64,000 nucleotides of DNA from Streptomyces sp. CA-210063 (GTDB taxonomy: Bacteria; Actinomycetota; Actinomycetes; Streptomycetales; Streptomycetaceae), in contig NZ_CP102512.1 in assembly GCF_024612015.1 (NCBI RefSeq), positions 6,138,001 through 6,202,000 on the forward strand, written 5' to 3'. The notes under the pieces were generated by a model, which was not told where the DNA came from, made no database searches, and was given only the letters and a program-made list of their open reading frames with translations. Made by a program: the position numbers and the translations under genes. Shown piece by piece: positions 25,038 to 33,272 of this stretch (the first letter of the stretch is position 1; every line of letters starts with the position of its first letter).

Positions 25038-25080
25038 AAAAGGTACTAAAGATAATATAATCCGAGTAATGGGTGCTCTG
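25038..25080 (+). promoter_or_regulatory. Conserved promoter region of Asp23-AmaP operon, copy 1
   Basis: A perfect TATAAT lies at 25056-25061 in an AT-rich island between the divergent P10-like and Asp23 genes. The surrounding pattern CTAAnGAnaATATAAT and AGTAAnGGGTGC is kept in copy 2 (43600-43650), although the intervening bases have changed. No clear TTGACA lies 17 bp upstream, so an alternative sigma factor or an activator may be needed. The GGGTGC part could be an operator. Confidence 0.65.
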
Positions 25081-25106
25081 TGGCCTCGCGAGGGAGGAAT
25101 ATCCCG

Positions 25107-25538
25107 ATGACTGAGAACACCGGCGTCAGGCTCGGCGCTGCGCCCGGTTCTCGCGGCCGGACGACCATCGCCGATGTGGTGGTCGAGAAGATCGCCGGAA
25201 TGGCGGCACGGGACGTACGCGGCGCCTATGCCCTGGGCAGCGGATTCGCGCGCTCGATGGGGTCCGTGCGGGAGCGCATGCCTGGTGCCGGTAGTGGCAA
25301 GTCCGTCACGCGCGGGGTCAGTGTCGAGGTCGGAGAGCTGCAGGCGGCCATCGATCTGGAGCTCGTCGTCGAATATGGCGTCGCGATCACGGACGTGGCC
25401 GCTGCGGTGCGGGAGAGCGTGATCTCCGCGGTGGAGCGGATGGCGGGTCGGGAGGTCGTGGAAGTCAACATCATGGTCAGCGACGTGAAGCTGCCCGACG
25501 AGGAGGACGAAGGGGAGGAGCGGCAGCGGATCCAGTAG
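25107..25538 (+). CDS. Asp23/Gls24 envelope stress protein, copy 1
   Basis: 143 residues with the Asp23 pattern: TTIADVVVEKIAGMAARDVR, GVSVEVGELQAAIDLELVVE, YGVAITDVAAAVRESVISAV and EVVEVNIMVSDVKLPDE. Asp23 proteins form a membrane-associated network anchored by AmaP under cell-envelope stress. The ATG at 25107 is 9 nt after GGAGG. It heads a tight operon Asp23, DUF2273, Asp23-like, DUF6286, AmaP. Bases 25236-25538 are identical to the second copy. Confidence 0.93.
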   Translation: MTENTGVRLGAAPGSRGRTTIADVVVEKIAGMAARDVRGAYALGSGFARSMGSVRERMPGAGSGKSVTRGVSVEVGELQAAIDLELVVEYGVAITDVAAAVRESVISAVERMAGREVVEVNIMVSDVKLPDEEDEGEERQRIQ

Positions 25539-25574
25539 CCGGGGCGGCAGCCCGCTTGAGTGAAGGAGCGCGAA

Positions 25575-25802
25575 ATGAGCAGGGCCGTGGTGGGCTTGAT
25601 GGCCGGAATGGCGCTGGGTTTCGCCGCGTATTTCGGTGACTTCTGGGCTTTTCTGCTGGTGCTGGGGCTGGGCCTCGTCGGTCTCGTCATCGGGCGGTTC
25701 ATGGAGGGTGATCTCGAGCCGGGCGATTTCGTCCGCCGCCGGGACCGGCAGGATCGGATCCGCGACGACCGGCGACAGGCTCGGGGAGACTGGCGGCGGT
25801 GA
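25575..25802 (+). CDS. DUF2273 small membrane protein, copy 1
   Basis: 75 residues: a short N-terminal hydrophobic hairpin (AVVGLMAGMALGFAAYFGDF, then WAFLLVLGLGLVGLVIGRF) and a charged C-terminus (RRRDRQDRIRDDRRQ). DUF2273 proteins accompany Asp23 and AmaP genes in Gram-positive bacteria and are thought to help hold Asp23 at the membrane. The start is ATG 25575 with GGAG upstream. It overlaps the next gene's GTG by 4 nt. Confidence 0.92.
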   Translation: MSRAVVGLMAGMALGFAAYFGDFWAFLLVLGLGLVGLVIGRFMEGDLEPGDFVRRRDRQDRIRDDRRQARGDWRR

Positions 25803-26245
25803 GCGGGGAAGCCGATGAGCGTCCGGGCGTCCCCCGCGGGGAGCGCGGGGCGACCGCCGTCACCGACCGGGTCGTCGCGAAGATCGCGGCCCGGGTGGCG
25901 CGTGAGGCGCTGTGCCGGTTCGCCGAGTCGGCCGGCCACGTACCACCCGGTCGCCGGACGCCACACGTGAGCACATCCGTACGGCGGGCGCCGGAACGGA
26001 CCAGCGCAGGACGGGACGCCGAGTCCGCCGCCGGAGGGCAGGCGGTGCTCGGCGAGGCACGGCTGCGCATCACCGTCGAGCTCGGCTATCCGTCCGACAT
26101 CGGGGCGCAGTGCGCCGCGGTGCGCCGGGAGGTCACCGAGCGGATCAGGGCATGGGCCGGCATGGAGGTGTCCGACCTCGCGGTATCGGTCGAGCAACTG
26201 CACTCGGCGCATACGCGGCACAAGGACGGGGAGAGGGTGAGATGA
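25799..26245 (+). CDS. Asp23/Gls24-like protein, second paralog, copy 1
   Basis: 148 residues starting with a GTG that overlaps the DUF2273 stop. The conserved core is AVTDRVVAKIAARVAREALC, RITVELGYPSDIGAQCAAVR, REVTERIRAWAGMEVSDLAV, in which the usual Asp23 strands and amphipathic helix can be followed. A 60-residue insertion rich in Arg, Ser and Pro replaces the middle loop. It ends in ATGA overlapping DUF6286. It presumably joins the same membrane-attached Asp23 network. Confidence 0.88.
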   Translation: MSGEADERPGVPRGERGATAVTDRVVAKIAARVAREALCRFAESAGHVPPGRRTPHVSTSVRRAPERTSAGRDAESAAGGQAVLGEARLRITVELGYPSDIGAQCAAVRREVTERIRAWAGMEVSDLAVSVEQLHSAHTRHKDGERVR

Positions 26246-26931
26246 GCGCGAACACCTCGCGGCAGCCGACCGGTGCCAGCGACCTCTCCCCCGGTCCGGG
26301 ACAGGCGGCTCCGTCCGCCGACGGCACCCCTGGGGCGGCCGAGGGCGCCACGAAGGTGATCGATGGATCAGGCCGGCCGACGCACCGTTTCTGGTCCGGG
26401 CGGCGGATCCCCGCGGCCTTGGCAGCCCTGCTGTCCGCCGCGGCCGTCGGATTTCTCCTGTACGACGTGGTGGCGGTGCGGGCAGGCCGGAATGCGATGC
26501 GCTGGCGGCGGCGGCTCGCCGAGGAACTGGCCACACGGCCCCTGGACGACGTCTGGATGATCGTCGGGGCCGCGGTGGCGATGGCCCTCGGCCTGTGGCT
26601 TTTCCTGCTGGCGGTGACGCCGGGACTGCGCCGGCTGCTGCCCATGCGGCGGCCCACCGGTATCCCTGGGGCAGAGGACGTCCGAGCCGGGCTTGACCGC
26701 CGCGCGGCCGCCCTGGTTCTGCGCGACCGGGCCATGCAGGTGCCCGGTGTCCAGTCGGCACACGTCGATGTCGGCCGCCGGAAGGTCAAAGCCCGGGCAC
26801 GGGCACATTTCCGAGATCTTGAGGAGGTCCGCGGGGACCTGCACGCCGAGCTGGGCGAAGCCGTGACGTCCTTGGGCCTGGCCCGGCAACCCACACTGGC
26901 CGTGCGCGTCCGGCGCCCCAAGAAGGGCTGA
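26242..26931 (+). CDS. DUF6286 membrane protein, copy 1
   Basis: 229 residues. The first 45 are polar and disordered. Two membrane spans follow (IPAALAALLSAAAVGFLLYD and WMIVGAAVAMALGLWLFLLA). The C-terminal 90 residues look like one more Asp23-type domain: VPGVQSAHVDVGRRKVKARA, DLHAELGEAVTSLGLA and PTLAVRVRRP. The ATG overlaps the upstream stop. It sits between Asp23 and AmaP genes in both copies and is a probable membrane-bound partner of the envelope complex. Confidence 0.88.
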   Translation: MSANTSRQPTGASDLSPGPGQAAPSADGTPGAAEGATKVIDGSGRPTHRFWSGRRIPAALAALLSAAAVGFLLYDVVAVRAGRNAMRWRRRLAEELATRPLDDVWMIVGAAVAMALGLWLFLLAVTPGLRRLLPMRRPTGIPGAEDVRAGLDRRAAALVLRDRAMQVPGVQSAHVDVGRRKVKARARAHFRDLEEVRGDLHAELGEAVTSLGLARQPTLAVRVRRPKKG

Positions 26932-26940
26932 GGTGATCCG

Positions 26941-27534
26941 ATGCTCAAAACGGCGAACCGGGTGCTGCTCGGACTGCTCGGCCTCGGACTGTTCGCCCTG
27001 GGCGGCGGCGTGCTGTTGGGCGCACTGGACCTGCAGCGCCACTGGGATTTCGACGTGCCGGGCTGGTGGCCCTTCCGTGGGCCGGACGATGTGGTGCTGG
27101 GCGCCGAGGGACGCACCCGGTGGCGGGAAGAGGACTGGTGGTGGCCGACCGTGATCGCGGTGCTCGCCGTGCTGCTGGCCCTGCTGCTGTGGTGGCTCCT
27201 CGCGCAGCGCAGACACCGCCTGGACCGTGTACTCGTCGACAGCGAAGGCGGCGCGCCAGCCCGCCTCAATGGCCGCACACTGGAGAACGTCATCGAGGAA
27301 GAGGCGCAAGCCCTGGACGGGGTATCGCGGGCTCATGTCCGGCTGACGGGCCGACATACCGCTCCGACCGCACGCGTGCGGCTGCTGTTGGAGCCTCACG
27401 CCGATCCAGCGCGGGCTCTTGGGCAGCTGAGCCGCGAAACACTCGCACACGCACGGGACTCGGCCGGCCTGGACCGCCTCCCCTCGAAGGTCCGACTCCG
27501 GGAAGCCCGCCACCGCGCCAAACGCACCGCCTGA
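26941..27534 (+). CDS. amaP: AmaP, alkaline shock response membrane anchor, copy 1
   Basis: 197 residues: a first span MLKTANRVLLGLLGLGLFAL, a 40-residue external loop with several Trp, a second span (VIAVLAVLLALLLWWLLAQ), then a cytosolic Asp23-like domain (ALDGVSRAHVRLTGRHTAPT, RVRLLLEPHADPARALGQLS). That is the AmaP layout known from staphylococci, where the protein anchors Asp23 to the membrane. It is the last gene of the five-gene operon, 9 nt after DUF6286. Confidence 0.92.
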   Translation: MLKTANRVLLGLLGLGLFALGGGVLLGALDLQRHWDFDVPGWWPFRGPDDVVLGAEGRTRWREEDWWWPTVIAVLAVLLALLLWWLLAQRRHRLDRVLVDSEGGAPARLNGRTLENVIEEEAQALDGVSRAHVRLTGRHTAPTARVRLLLEPHADPARALGQLSRETLAHARDSAGLDRLPSKVRLREARHRAKRTA

Positions 27535-27930
27535 GATCCCCTGGGCCGAAGCCCCGTGGGGTACCGGCCGCGAGGCGCCCAGGACTCCTGGAACGCGAGC
27601 GTTCTGGCACGCGGAGGATCAAACGAACAGCACGCTGCCTGGCGCACTCGCTTTGCTGACGGCGTGCTCGAAGACACCGGCCTTGGCCGTCGTCGGCATC
27701 ACCTGAGAACCCTGGGGTCGGTGGGGCACGCCGTCGGCGGAGGCCGCCACCACCATGGTGGCGGCCTTGTGCGCCGGGGCCGTCACGTATCACCCCTCGG
27801 CCGACGCGACGCGACGCGACGCGACGCGACGCGACGCGACGCGACGCGACACGAGCACAGGCACAGTGTGTCCTGCCGTACCGAGAGACCACGCAGATCT
27901 CGCACGGTTCTTCCCAGGAGGCATCCCGTC
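27535..27930. other. Intergenic between AmaP and a small membrane gene
   Basis: About 400 nt with no supported gene. It includes a pentanucleotide repeat. Parts of this spacer are recognisable in copy 2 (46121-46289) but the repeat array there has a single unit. Confidence 0.6.
27803..27850. repeat. Pentanucleotide GACGC array, about 9.6 copies
   Basis: A perfect run of GACGC over 48 nt. At the matching position in copy 2 (46200-46205) the sequence goes straight from CCGACGCGAC into ACCGAGCACAG, so the array expanded in one copy. Confidence 0.92.
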
Positions 27931-28101
27931 ATGGTCCTCTTCCTGATCCTGTTCACCGCCGGAATCGCTCTGGTCGCCATCGGCGCGGCCGTCGACGGCA
28001 TGCTCCACCTGATGTCCATCGGCGTACTGCTTCTCATCGTCGATCTGCTCTACCTGGCGGCCCGCTCAATCTGGCGCTCCACCCGGCGCCCTGCCTGCTG
28101 A
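27931..28101 (+). CDS. Small hydrophobic protein, 56 residues, copy 1
   Basis: ATG 27931 with AGGAGG about 9 nt upstream. Two short hydrophobic segments (MVLFLILFTAGIALVAIGAA and MLHLMSIGVLLLIVDLLYLA) and a basic end RSIWRSTRRPAC suggest a hairpin membrane protein like the DUF6458-type hydrophobic proteins. It closes the envelope block. The copy at 46290 is cut after 14 residues. Confidence 0.75.
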   Translation: MVLFLILFTAGIALVAIGAAVDGMLHLMSIGVLLLIVDLLYLAARSIWRSTRRPAC

Positions 28102-28392
28102 CCGGCTCCCGAAAGCCCCCGACCAGTCCCGGGCCCTACCCGATCCTCACGTCACTGGCGGACCTTCGAGCGGTTCGACGACCACGGAGTCCCCGCCCGG
28201 CCACGGCTACCGTCTGCCCGGCCACGGCTACCGATTCCGCGGCCTGACGGCCAGGGTCCGTCTCATGCGCCGCCACCACCCTTTCCGCATCCAGGGGATC
28301 GCCGCGCGTCTGTCCGCCTGACAGCGACCTTGGGTACGAAAATCCAGGTCAGCGGCCGGCTTCAGCGAGGGAGCCGGTGCATCGTTGCGGGC
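28102..28392. other. Intergenic with an 18-bp direct repeat
   Basis: Two copies of GCCCGGCCACGGCTACCG lie near 28197-28232, and no gene is supported. Confidence 0.45.
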
Positions 28393-29634
28393 TCAGTCGA
28401 GGGTGGCGAGGTGATCGGCGTCGCCGCCTCGCCACTCGATGAGGAGGATGGTCGCGTCGTCGGTCGTGGTGCCGCCGCGTTCGTGTTTCAGGGCGTGGGA
28501 GAGCGCTCGTACCACCGCCCGTACCTCGGTGCGGTCGTGGAGGATCCGGTTGGTCCACTCGATGAGCTGTTCCTCTCCGAACTGTTCCCCGCCGGCCTGG
28601 TGCTCCTCGATCAGGCCGTCGGTGAAGCACAGCAACCGGTCCCCGGGTCGCAGCATCCGCTCGCTGACCACCGGCTCCTCACCGCCGAAGCCGACCGGCA
28701 ACGTGGTCGGGCCCTCCAGCCGGTCCAGCACGGCGCGGTCACGGATCAGGAGCGGGGCCGGATGGCCGGCGTTGACCCACTGCAGCCGGCCTGTGGTGAT
28801 GTCCAGGACCATCATCTGCGCGGTGACGAAGTGGTCGGGGCCGAACTGCTCGTTGACGGCCCTGTCCATGAACGCGTACACCTGGGACAGATCGGTGTGG
28901 GCCCGTCGCGTGTGGCGGTAGGCGCCGATGGCCACCGTCGCCATGGTCGCCGCGTCCAGGCCATGGCCCATCGCGTCGATCATGGCCACGTGCAGGATGT
29001 CGCCGTTGAGGGCGTAGTCGAAACTGTCGCCGGCCACGTCGTAGGCGGGCTCCAGGATTCCAGCCACCTCGACCTGCGGAACGGTCATCGACAGCGGGGG
29101 CAGCAACGACCACTGGATCTCCGCGGCCACGCTCATCGGGGCGCTGCGGCGGGCCTGGAAGAACAGGTCGGTGTAGGCGTCCTTGGTGACGATCATGTCC
29201 GCGACCAGACCGGCGAGTCTGCGCAGCAGTCGCCGGTCGTCGTCATCGACCCTGTCCAGGGTGACGGCCATCGCCCCGATCTGGTCACTGCCGTCCAGCA
29301 GCGGCAGGTACATCCGCACACTGCCGTCCTGCGGCACCTCCACCGTTCTGAGGGTCAGGAACGCCTCGCCGGCGGGGGAGTCCTCGACCGACTCGGGGCC
29401 GCCGACCTTCAGCCCCCGGCCCGGCAGCGGGACCAGCAGCTCCTGTTCGTAGTCCTGCAGGAGGATGGAGACCTCCCGCCCCCCGACCCTGGCCACCTCT
29501 TCCGCGACGAGCGGGGCGATCAACTCCGGCGGCATCTCGTGGGCCCGGTCCAGGAGCACACCCAGCAGTCGTTCGCCAAACCCCTCCGACCGGTCCACCC
29601 CGATCCGGTCCGGCTTCCGCCCACCGTCCGTCAT
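28393..29634 (-). CDS. SpoIIE-type PP2C phosphatase with N-terminal GAF-like domain
   Basis: 413 residues from the ATG at 29634 (MTDGGRKPDRIG). Residues about 30-150 are GAF-like (EEVARVGGREVSILLQDYEQ, VPQDGSVRMYLPLLDGSDQI). From about 175 the SpoIIE/RsbU phosphatase domain follows, with AGDSFDYALNGDILHVAMID, AMGHGLDAATMATVAIGAYR, VNAGHPAPLLI and CFTDGLIEEH; the two Asp in AGDSFD and DAMGHG bind metal. It dephosphorylates anti-anti-sigma (STAS) proteins in related systems. The STAS, sigma and GAF-ANTAR genes 6-9 kb downstream are plausible partners. Confidence 0.92.
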   Translation of the reverse strand: MTDGGRKPDRIGVDRSEGFGERLLGVLLDRAHEMPPELIAPLVAEEVARVGGREVSILLQDYEQELLVPLPGRGLKVGGPESVEDSPAGEAFLTLRTVEVPQDGSVRMYLPLLDGSDQIGAMAVTLDRVDDDDRRLLRRLAGLVADMIVTKDAYTDLFFQARRSAPMSVAAEIQWSLLPPLSMTVPQVEVAGILEPAYDVAGDSFDYALNGDILHVAMIDAMGHGLDAATMATVAIGAYRHTRRAHTDLSQVYAFMDRAVNEQFGPDHFVTAQMMVLDITTGRLQWVNAGHPAPLLIRDRAVLDRLEGPTTLPVGFGGEEPVVSERMLRPGDRLLCFTDGLIEEHQAGGEQFGEEQLIEWTNRILHDRTEVRAVVRALSHALKHERGGTTTDDATILLIEWRGGDADHLATLD

Positions 29635-29664
29635 CGCTGTCCGCTTCCCTTCATCCCGGGGCAT

Positions 29665-29983
29665 GGGGAACTCATCGGGGTGGCTGCGTCCACGTGGTGT
29701 TCACCAGGGGGCCCGGTGCCTTGGCCTCGTCGAACCGCAGCCGGTGCGGGCGGTGCCGGCCGGAATGGCACTGGCCCCTCCGGCACCCGACCGCGTATCC
29801 CGACACGGTGCCCGTCGCAACGCACACCCCACCCCTCTTGGATCCACTCGGCAGGTCTTGGATCCACCCGGCAGGCAACGGCGATCAGCGTGGCACGACG
29901 CTGTCCACCGGTACAGGCTCGCATCGCCGACCGGTCCAACGAGCCCATCACGTCATGACCGGCACGTCGCCCCCAAACGCCGG
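29665..29983. other. Unassigned stretch
   Basis: No gene is supported between the phosphatase start and the PRC-barrel remnant. A short direct repeat, CTTGGATCCAC(T/C)CGGCAG, occurs twice near 29840-29872. Confidence 0.4.
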
Positions 29984-30178
29984 TCACCACAAGGGGCTTG
30001 GTTCGACGGGGACAGGGGCACGTCGGCCGGTGAGCGGGCCAGGGTGAGGGTACTGGTCTTGATCGAAGGGGCAGACGGTGGCCATGGCCGGTTGGTCGGT
30101 AGTGGTGTTCGCGTAGACCGCTTCCAGAGTGCCGATCCTGCGCCCCCTTCGGGTCCACGACGTCGTGGGTCGCGCCAC
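29984..30178 (-). pseudogene. PRC-barrel domain remnant
   Basis: The minus strand reads RRIGTLEAVYANTTTDQPAM and then ATVCPFDQDQ, closely matching the PRC-barrel protein at 32876 (KIGVLEAVYVDTTTDEPAMA). The preceding HDVVDPKG part lies in another frame, so there is a frameshift, and the C-terminal half is missing. It is a broken paralog. Confidence 0.7.
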
Positions 30179-30406
30179 TACCGGACATCGGCGGAACGGA
30201 CCACGCCCTGCCCCCGGCGGCCGCGTCCGCCGTGCTCCAACGACCCCGGCGTATACACACCGGGGTCGCCCTTCCGGGCCGGTCGCACGTGAGAGTGTGC
30301 CGACCCGCTTTCATGCTATGCCTGGTGCACATTTCAGGCATCCGGTGTCTCGCGGTTCTCGTGTCCATTCGGTTCCGCGCGGCCCGGGAAGGGCTTTCGC
30401 CCTGTG

Positions 30407-30678
30407 TCACCCGCGTTCCTCCTCCCCGCTTTCCATCAGCCGGATCCCCTGGTGTGTCAGCGAGACCAACGCGGGTGTGTTTCCCTGCTCCCAGTCGACC
30501 GTGGCGAGTCCCTCGCCTGCCAGATAAGCGCAGGCGGCGGGAGATCCTGCTGGGGGATCTGGAGTTCGCTGCGCAACTTCGTCCCGCTGATGCCAAGGAG
30601 CCGATGACCCTCCGTGGCCTCGTACAGGGCTTTCAGGATCGCCTCACGGTAGTTCTTCCGCTCGCTCAGTGTTGCCAT
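30407..30678 (-). pseudogene. Small winged-helix-like protein gene with a frameshift
   Basis: Starts MATLSERKNYREAILKALYE at 30678 and continues to QIPQQDL near 30540. There the frame shifts at CTCCCGCCGCCTGCG, and the other frame continues naturally as AYLAGEGLATVDWEQGNTPA, LVSLTHQGIRLMESGEEERG to a stop at 30407. Together they give a protein of about 90 residues that looks like a compact wHTH. Its length of 272 nt is not a multiple of three, consistent with one missing base (or two extra). A sequencing error or programmed shift cannot be excluded. Confidence 0.7.
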
Positions 30679-30923
30679 CGGGCATCGTGTGTCTCTGGCT
30701 TGGTGATCCTCGTCCTCTCCGGACAGCACCTTGGGGTCGGGCCCGTCCGGAGGGGGAGCGCAAGGGGGCGATTCATCCGTCGACGGCACCGTCCGTTCGA
30801 TTTGGCCGAGGAGTACGCTCAAAGTACCGAGGATATTTCGCGCACCGGCTACCACGCTCGTGTCGTTTTCGGCGATCGAATAGGCCGGGTCGGCAGCGGT
30901 CGGCCCGGGGCAGGGTTCGCGTC

Positions 30924-31559
30924 ATGACTGCGACGATTTCCCTCTCGCCGACACACGAAGACCGGCTCTCGTCGACCTCCCCCACCTCTTCTCCTCTCCG
31001 CCTGTCGCTGGCTCCCGTCGGCGCCGCGCCGGCTCTTCTGGACGGCGCATGGTGGCCCCGCTCCCGCGATCTCGGGGCGGAACTCCCGGCCCTGACAGCC
31101 GTACTGGAACCGCTGTGGGGGCGGATCACGCGGGTCACGGTGAATCCCACCCACTGGCCGGTCGTCCCGCGCAAGGTGCCTGTCGCCGGGCATGTCGTGA
31201 AGGTGGGCTGGTTCCTGCCGGAGCAGGATCCGCACGAACTGCTGCTGCTCTCGTACCACGTGGGCCGCTGGGACCTGCTGGTGGTCCCGCCGCGGACGGA
31301 CCCCGTCTCGGCCGCCTGGCTGATGGCCGCCGCGAGCGACCCCCTGGGCACGTCGACCGCGAGCCGGCTGATGGAGCAGGCCGCGCGTCTGCGGACGGTG
31401 ACGGAGACCGACCGGGCCGTGGAGGCGGTCTGGGACTCCGAGGGAGGGCACGGGGTCCGCGATCCCGCCGCACGGCCACGGATCCCGGCAGCCATGCCCG
31501 AGGGCGGAGATCGAGCCGCTGCACCCGTCGCGACCCCGAATCGGCCGATGGGGATGTGA
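30924..31559 (+). CDS. DUF5994 protein
   Basis: 211 residues from the ATG at 30924. Family hallmarks are LDGAWWPRSRDLGAELPALT, WGRITRVTVNPTHWPVVPRK, VPVAGHVVKVGWF and HELLLLSYHVGRWDLLVVPP. DUF5994 genes are common and often duplicated in Streptomyces stress-related regions; no activity is established. The last 50 residues are Arg/Pro-rich and poorly ordered. A longer upstream frame from 30669 lacks support. Confidence 0.9.
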   Translation: MTATISLSPTHEDRLSSTSPTSSPLRLSLAPVGAAPALLDGAWWPRSRDLGAELPALTAVLEPLWGRITRVTVNPTHWPVVPRKVPVAGHVVKVGWFLPEQDPHELLLLSYHVGRWDLLVVPPRTDPVSAAWLMAAASDPLGTSTASRLMEQAARLRTVTETDRAVEAVWDSEGGHGVRDPAARPRIPAAMPEGGDRAAAPVATPNRPMGM

Positions 31560-32111
31560 GGACCATGGAAACCTGGCGGGCTGGCTCCTCATCCACCTGG
31601 CCAACGGGCAGCACAGCGACCGCACCGTCGCCTTCCACCACGGCCGCTCCTGGGCCATCGCGTGGGGACGCAGCATCCGGAAGGGGAGACCGGGCGGCGA
31701 TCTGGTCCTCGAACTGCTCCGCCGTCGGGGAAGCCGCGGTCCCTTGCCAGGCGTGCCAGGACGCGGCGGGCAGCAGATCGCTGCCCGCTCGGGGCGCATC
31801 AGCTGCGCCGGGATCGTGACGACGGGCGCGCGCGGGAACGGCCTCGCTCGTGACGCGGCGGGTTCCGGCACCGATGCAGAGGGTGCGCCCTCTGGGGAGC
31901 GCGCTGGCGGTGCGACGCTGCCGGGGGCAGGGGCGGCATGTCGCACGCTAGTCCTCGCAGCAGTTCCCCGACAGGTGTCAAGTAGCCATCCGTGCCCGGC
32001 AGGACGCGCTGACGTCGCACGGTATCCGTAACCTTCGGGCAGGGCTACGCTGTGGGGTGAGGCCCCAGTCCCCGGTATCGATGCTGTGTTCTGCTCCCGG
32101 GGAGGCCCACC
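31560..32111 (+). other. Stretch with a coding-like but startless frame
   Basis: Directly after the DUF5994 gene one plus frame reads HGNLAGWLLIHLANGQHSDR, then TVAFHHGRSWAIAWGRSIRK, which looks like real protein sequence, before dissolving into low-complexity residues by about 31750. It has no start codon or ribosome binding site, so I read it as a decayed fragment. The remainder up to 32111 shows no gene. Confidence 0.4.
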
Positions 32112-32390
32112 GTGTTCGTCCTGCTCCTCGCCCTCATCGTGGTCCTGTTCGGCTTCGGCTTCCTCAATCCCATCTGGTGGGTGGCCGCGGCGGTGCTGGT
32201 CTACGGCGCCACCCGCTACCGCCGCGATCGCGGCGGAGGCCTGAGCCGTGGCGGCAGTTCCGATCTCGGGGACTACCGGGACTACCAGGAGCGCCGGAAT
32301 CGTCAGGAACGCTGGGACCGCCGCTACAGCCGTCAGCACCGGGCGCGCTGGCGGCGCGAGGACCGTCGGGACCACGAACATCGCAGGTGA
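32112..32390 (+). CDS. Small membrane protein with long basic tail
   Basis: 92 residues from a GTG with GGGGAGG 6 nt upstream. One hydrophobic N-terminus (MFVLLLALIVVLFGFGFLNP, IWWVAAAVLVYGATRY) forms one or two spans, followed by about 50 residues extremely rich in Arg, Asp and Tyr. The charged cytosolic tail could bind nucleic acid or phospholipid. It is not a family I recognise. Confidence 0.75.
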   Translation: MFVLLLALIVVLFGFGFLNPIWWVAAAVLVYGATRYRRDRGGGLSRGGSSDLGDYRDYQERRNRQERWDRRYSRQHRARWRREDRRDHEHRR

Positions 32391-32473
32391 CCCGTGAAGC
32401 GGTTCGGCAGCCAGCGGTTCCCGGACGGCTTCAGCCGGGCCGGACACGTCGAGATCGTCAAGAGGTGCATGCC

Positions 32474-32866
32474 ATGCAACGCACAACCATGATCCAACAG
32501 GAGTGGTGGGATCTGCGGGCCGAGGCCACGTGGGGGAACACGCCGGCGGGACAGGACGTCGTCGCACTGCGCGCCGAGAACGATCAGCTGCGGCGGGCGT
32601 TGGCCGGACGTGCGGTCATCGACCAGGCCCGCGGCATGGTGATGGTCCTGACCCCCTGCCGCCGCGGGGCGGCCAGGAAGCTGCTGGTGGATGTCTCACG
32701 GCAGTGCGACGCCAGACTTCCGGAGGTGGCCGCGGCCCTGGTCGCCGCCTGGGAGGGCAAGCAGCTCCCGGAACACATGCAGCGGGCGCTACGTCGTACG
32801 CTGCGGCGATTTCACGCGGAAAACCAGGGGCGCGGCTCACGACAACCAGGCGGATCGTCCAGGTAG
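32474..32866 (+). CDS. ANTAR-like protein, paralog 1
   Basis: 130 residues from the ATG at 32474. A short coiled coil (VVALRAENDQLRRALAGRAV) leads into an ANTAR-like three-helix region: IDQARGMVMVLTPCRRGAAR, KLLVDVSRQCDARLPEVAAA and LVAAWEGKQLPEHMQRALRR. ANTAR domains bind paired RNA hairpins and cause antitermination, but these proteins have no GAF or receiver domain, so activation would need another partner. It is followed 9 nt later by a PRC-barrel gene and then by a second paralog. Confidence 0.82.
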   Translation: MQRTTMIQQEWWDLRAEATWGNTPAGQDVVALRAENDQLRRALAGRAVIDQARGMVMVLTPCRRGAARKLLVDVSRQCDARLPEVAAALVAAWEGKQLPEHMQRALRRTLRRFHAENQGRGSRQPGGSSR

Positions 32867-32875
32867 GGAGAGGCC

Positions 32876-33232
32876 ATGATTCACGCAGCCGACGTCCGAG
32901 AATGGCGCGACCGCGATGTCGTCGATACCGAGTCGCACAAGATCGGTGTCCTGGAGGCGGTCTATGTGGACACCACCACCGATGAGCCGGCCATGGCCAC
33001 GGTACGGACCGGACTGCCCACCCGGCACCGGCTGGTCTTCGTGCCCCTTGAGGACGCGATCGCCGGGCCGGGCTATCTCAGGGTCGGCTATGTCAAAGCG
33101 CTGGTGAAGCAGGCCCCTTCGATCGGCACCGACGACGTGCTGCCCGCCGAGCAGGAGGAAGCGATCTTCAAGCACTACGGACTGGCCTACAAGCCCGGTG
33201 CGGCCGGCGAACGGCAACTGGCGCGTCGCTGA
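32876..33232 (+). CDS. PRC-barrel domain protein
   Basis: 118 residues. The PRC-barrel strands are VREWRDRDVVDTESHKIGVL, EAVYVDTTTDEPAMATVRTG and HRLVFVPLEDAIAGPGYLRV, followed by a helical C-terminus ending EEAIFKHYGLAY. PRC-barrel proteins act in RNA processing (RimM) or stress and have a small beta-barrel that binds other proteins. It lies between two ANTAR-like paralogs on the same strand, probably in one operon. A decayed paralog lies at 29984. Confidence 0.87.
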   Translation: MIHAADVREWRDRDVVDTESHKIGVLEAVYVDTTTDEPAMATVRTGLPTRHRLVFVPLEDAIAGPGYLRVGYVKALVKQAPSIGTDDVLPAEQEEAIFKHYGLAYKPGAAGERQLARR

Positions 33233-33272
33233 CCGCCCACGGACAGGATGACTGCCCTGTGAGGTACGCACC

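Noticed and set aside
30849..32567. 572-codon minus frame over DUF5994
   Set aside because: Low-complexity Pro/Arg/Ala sequence antisense to DUF5994 and the small membrane gene.
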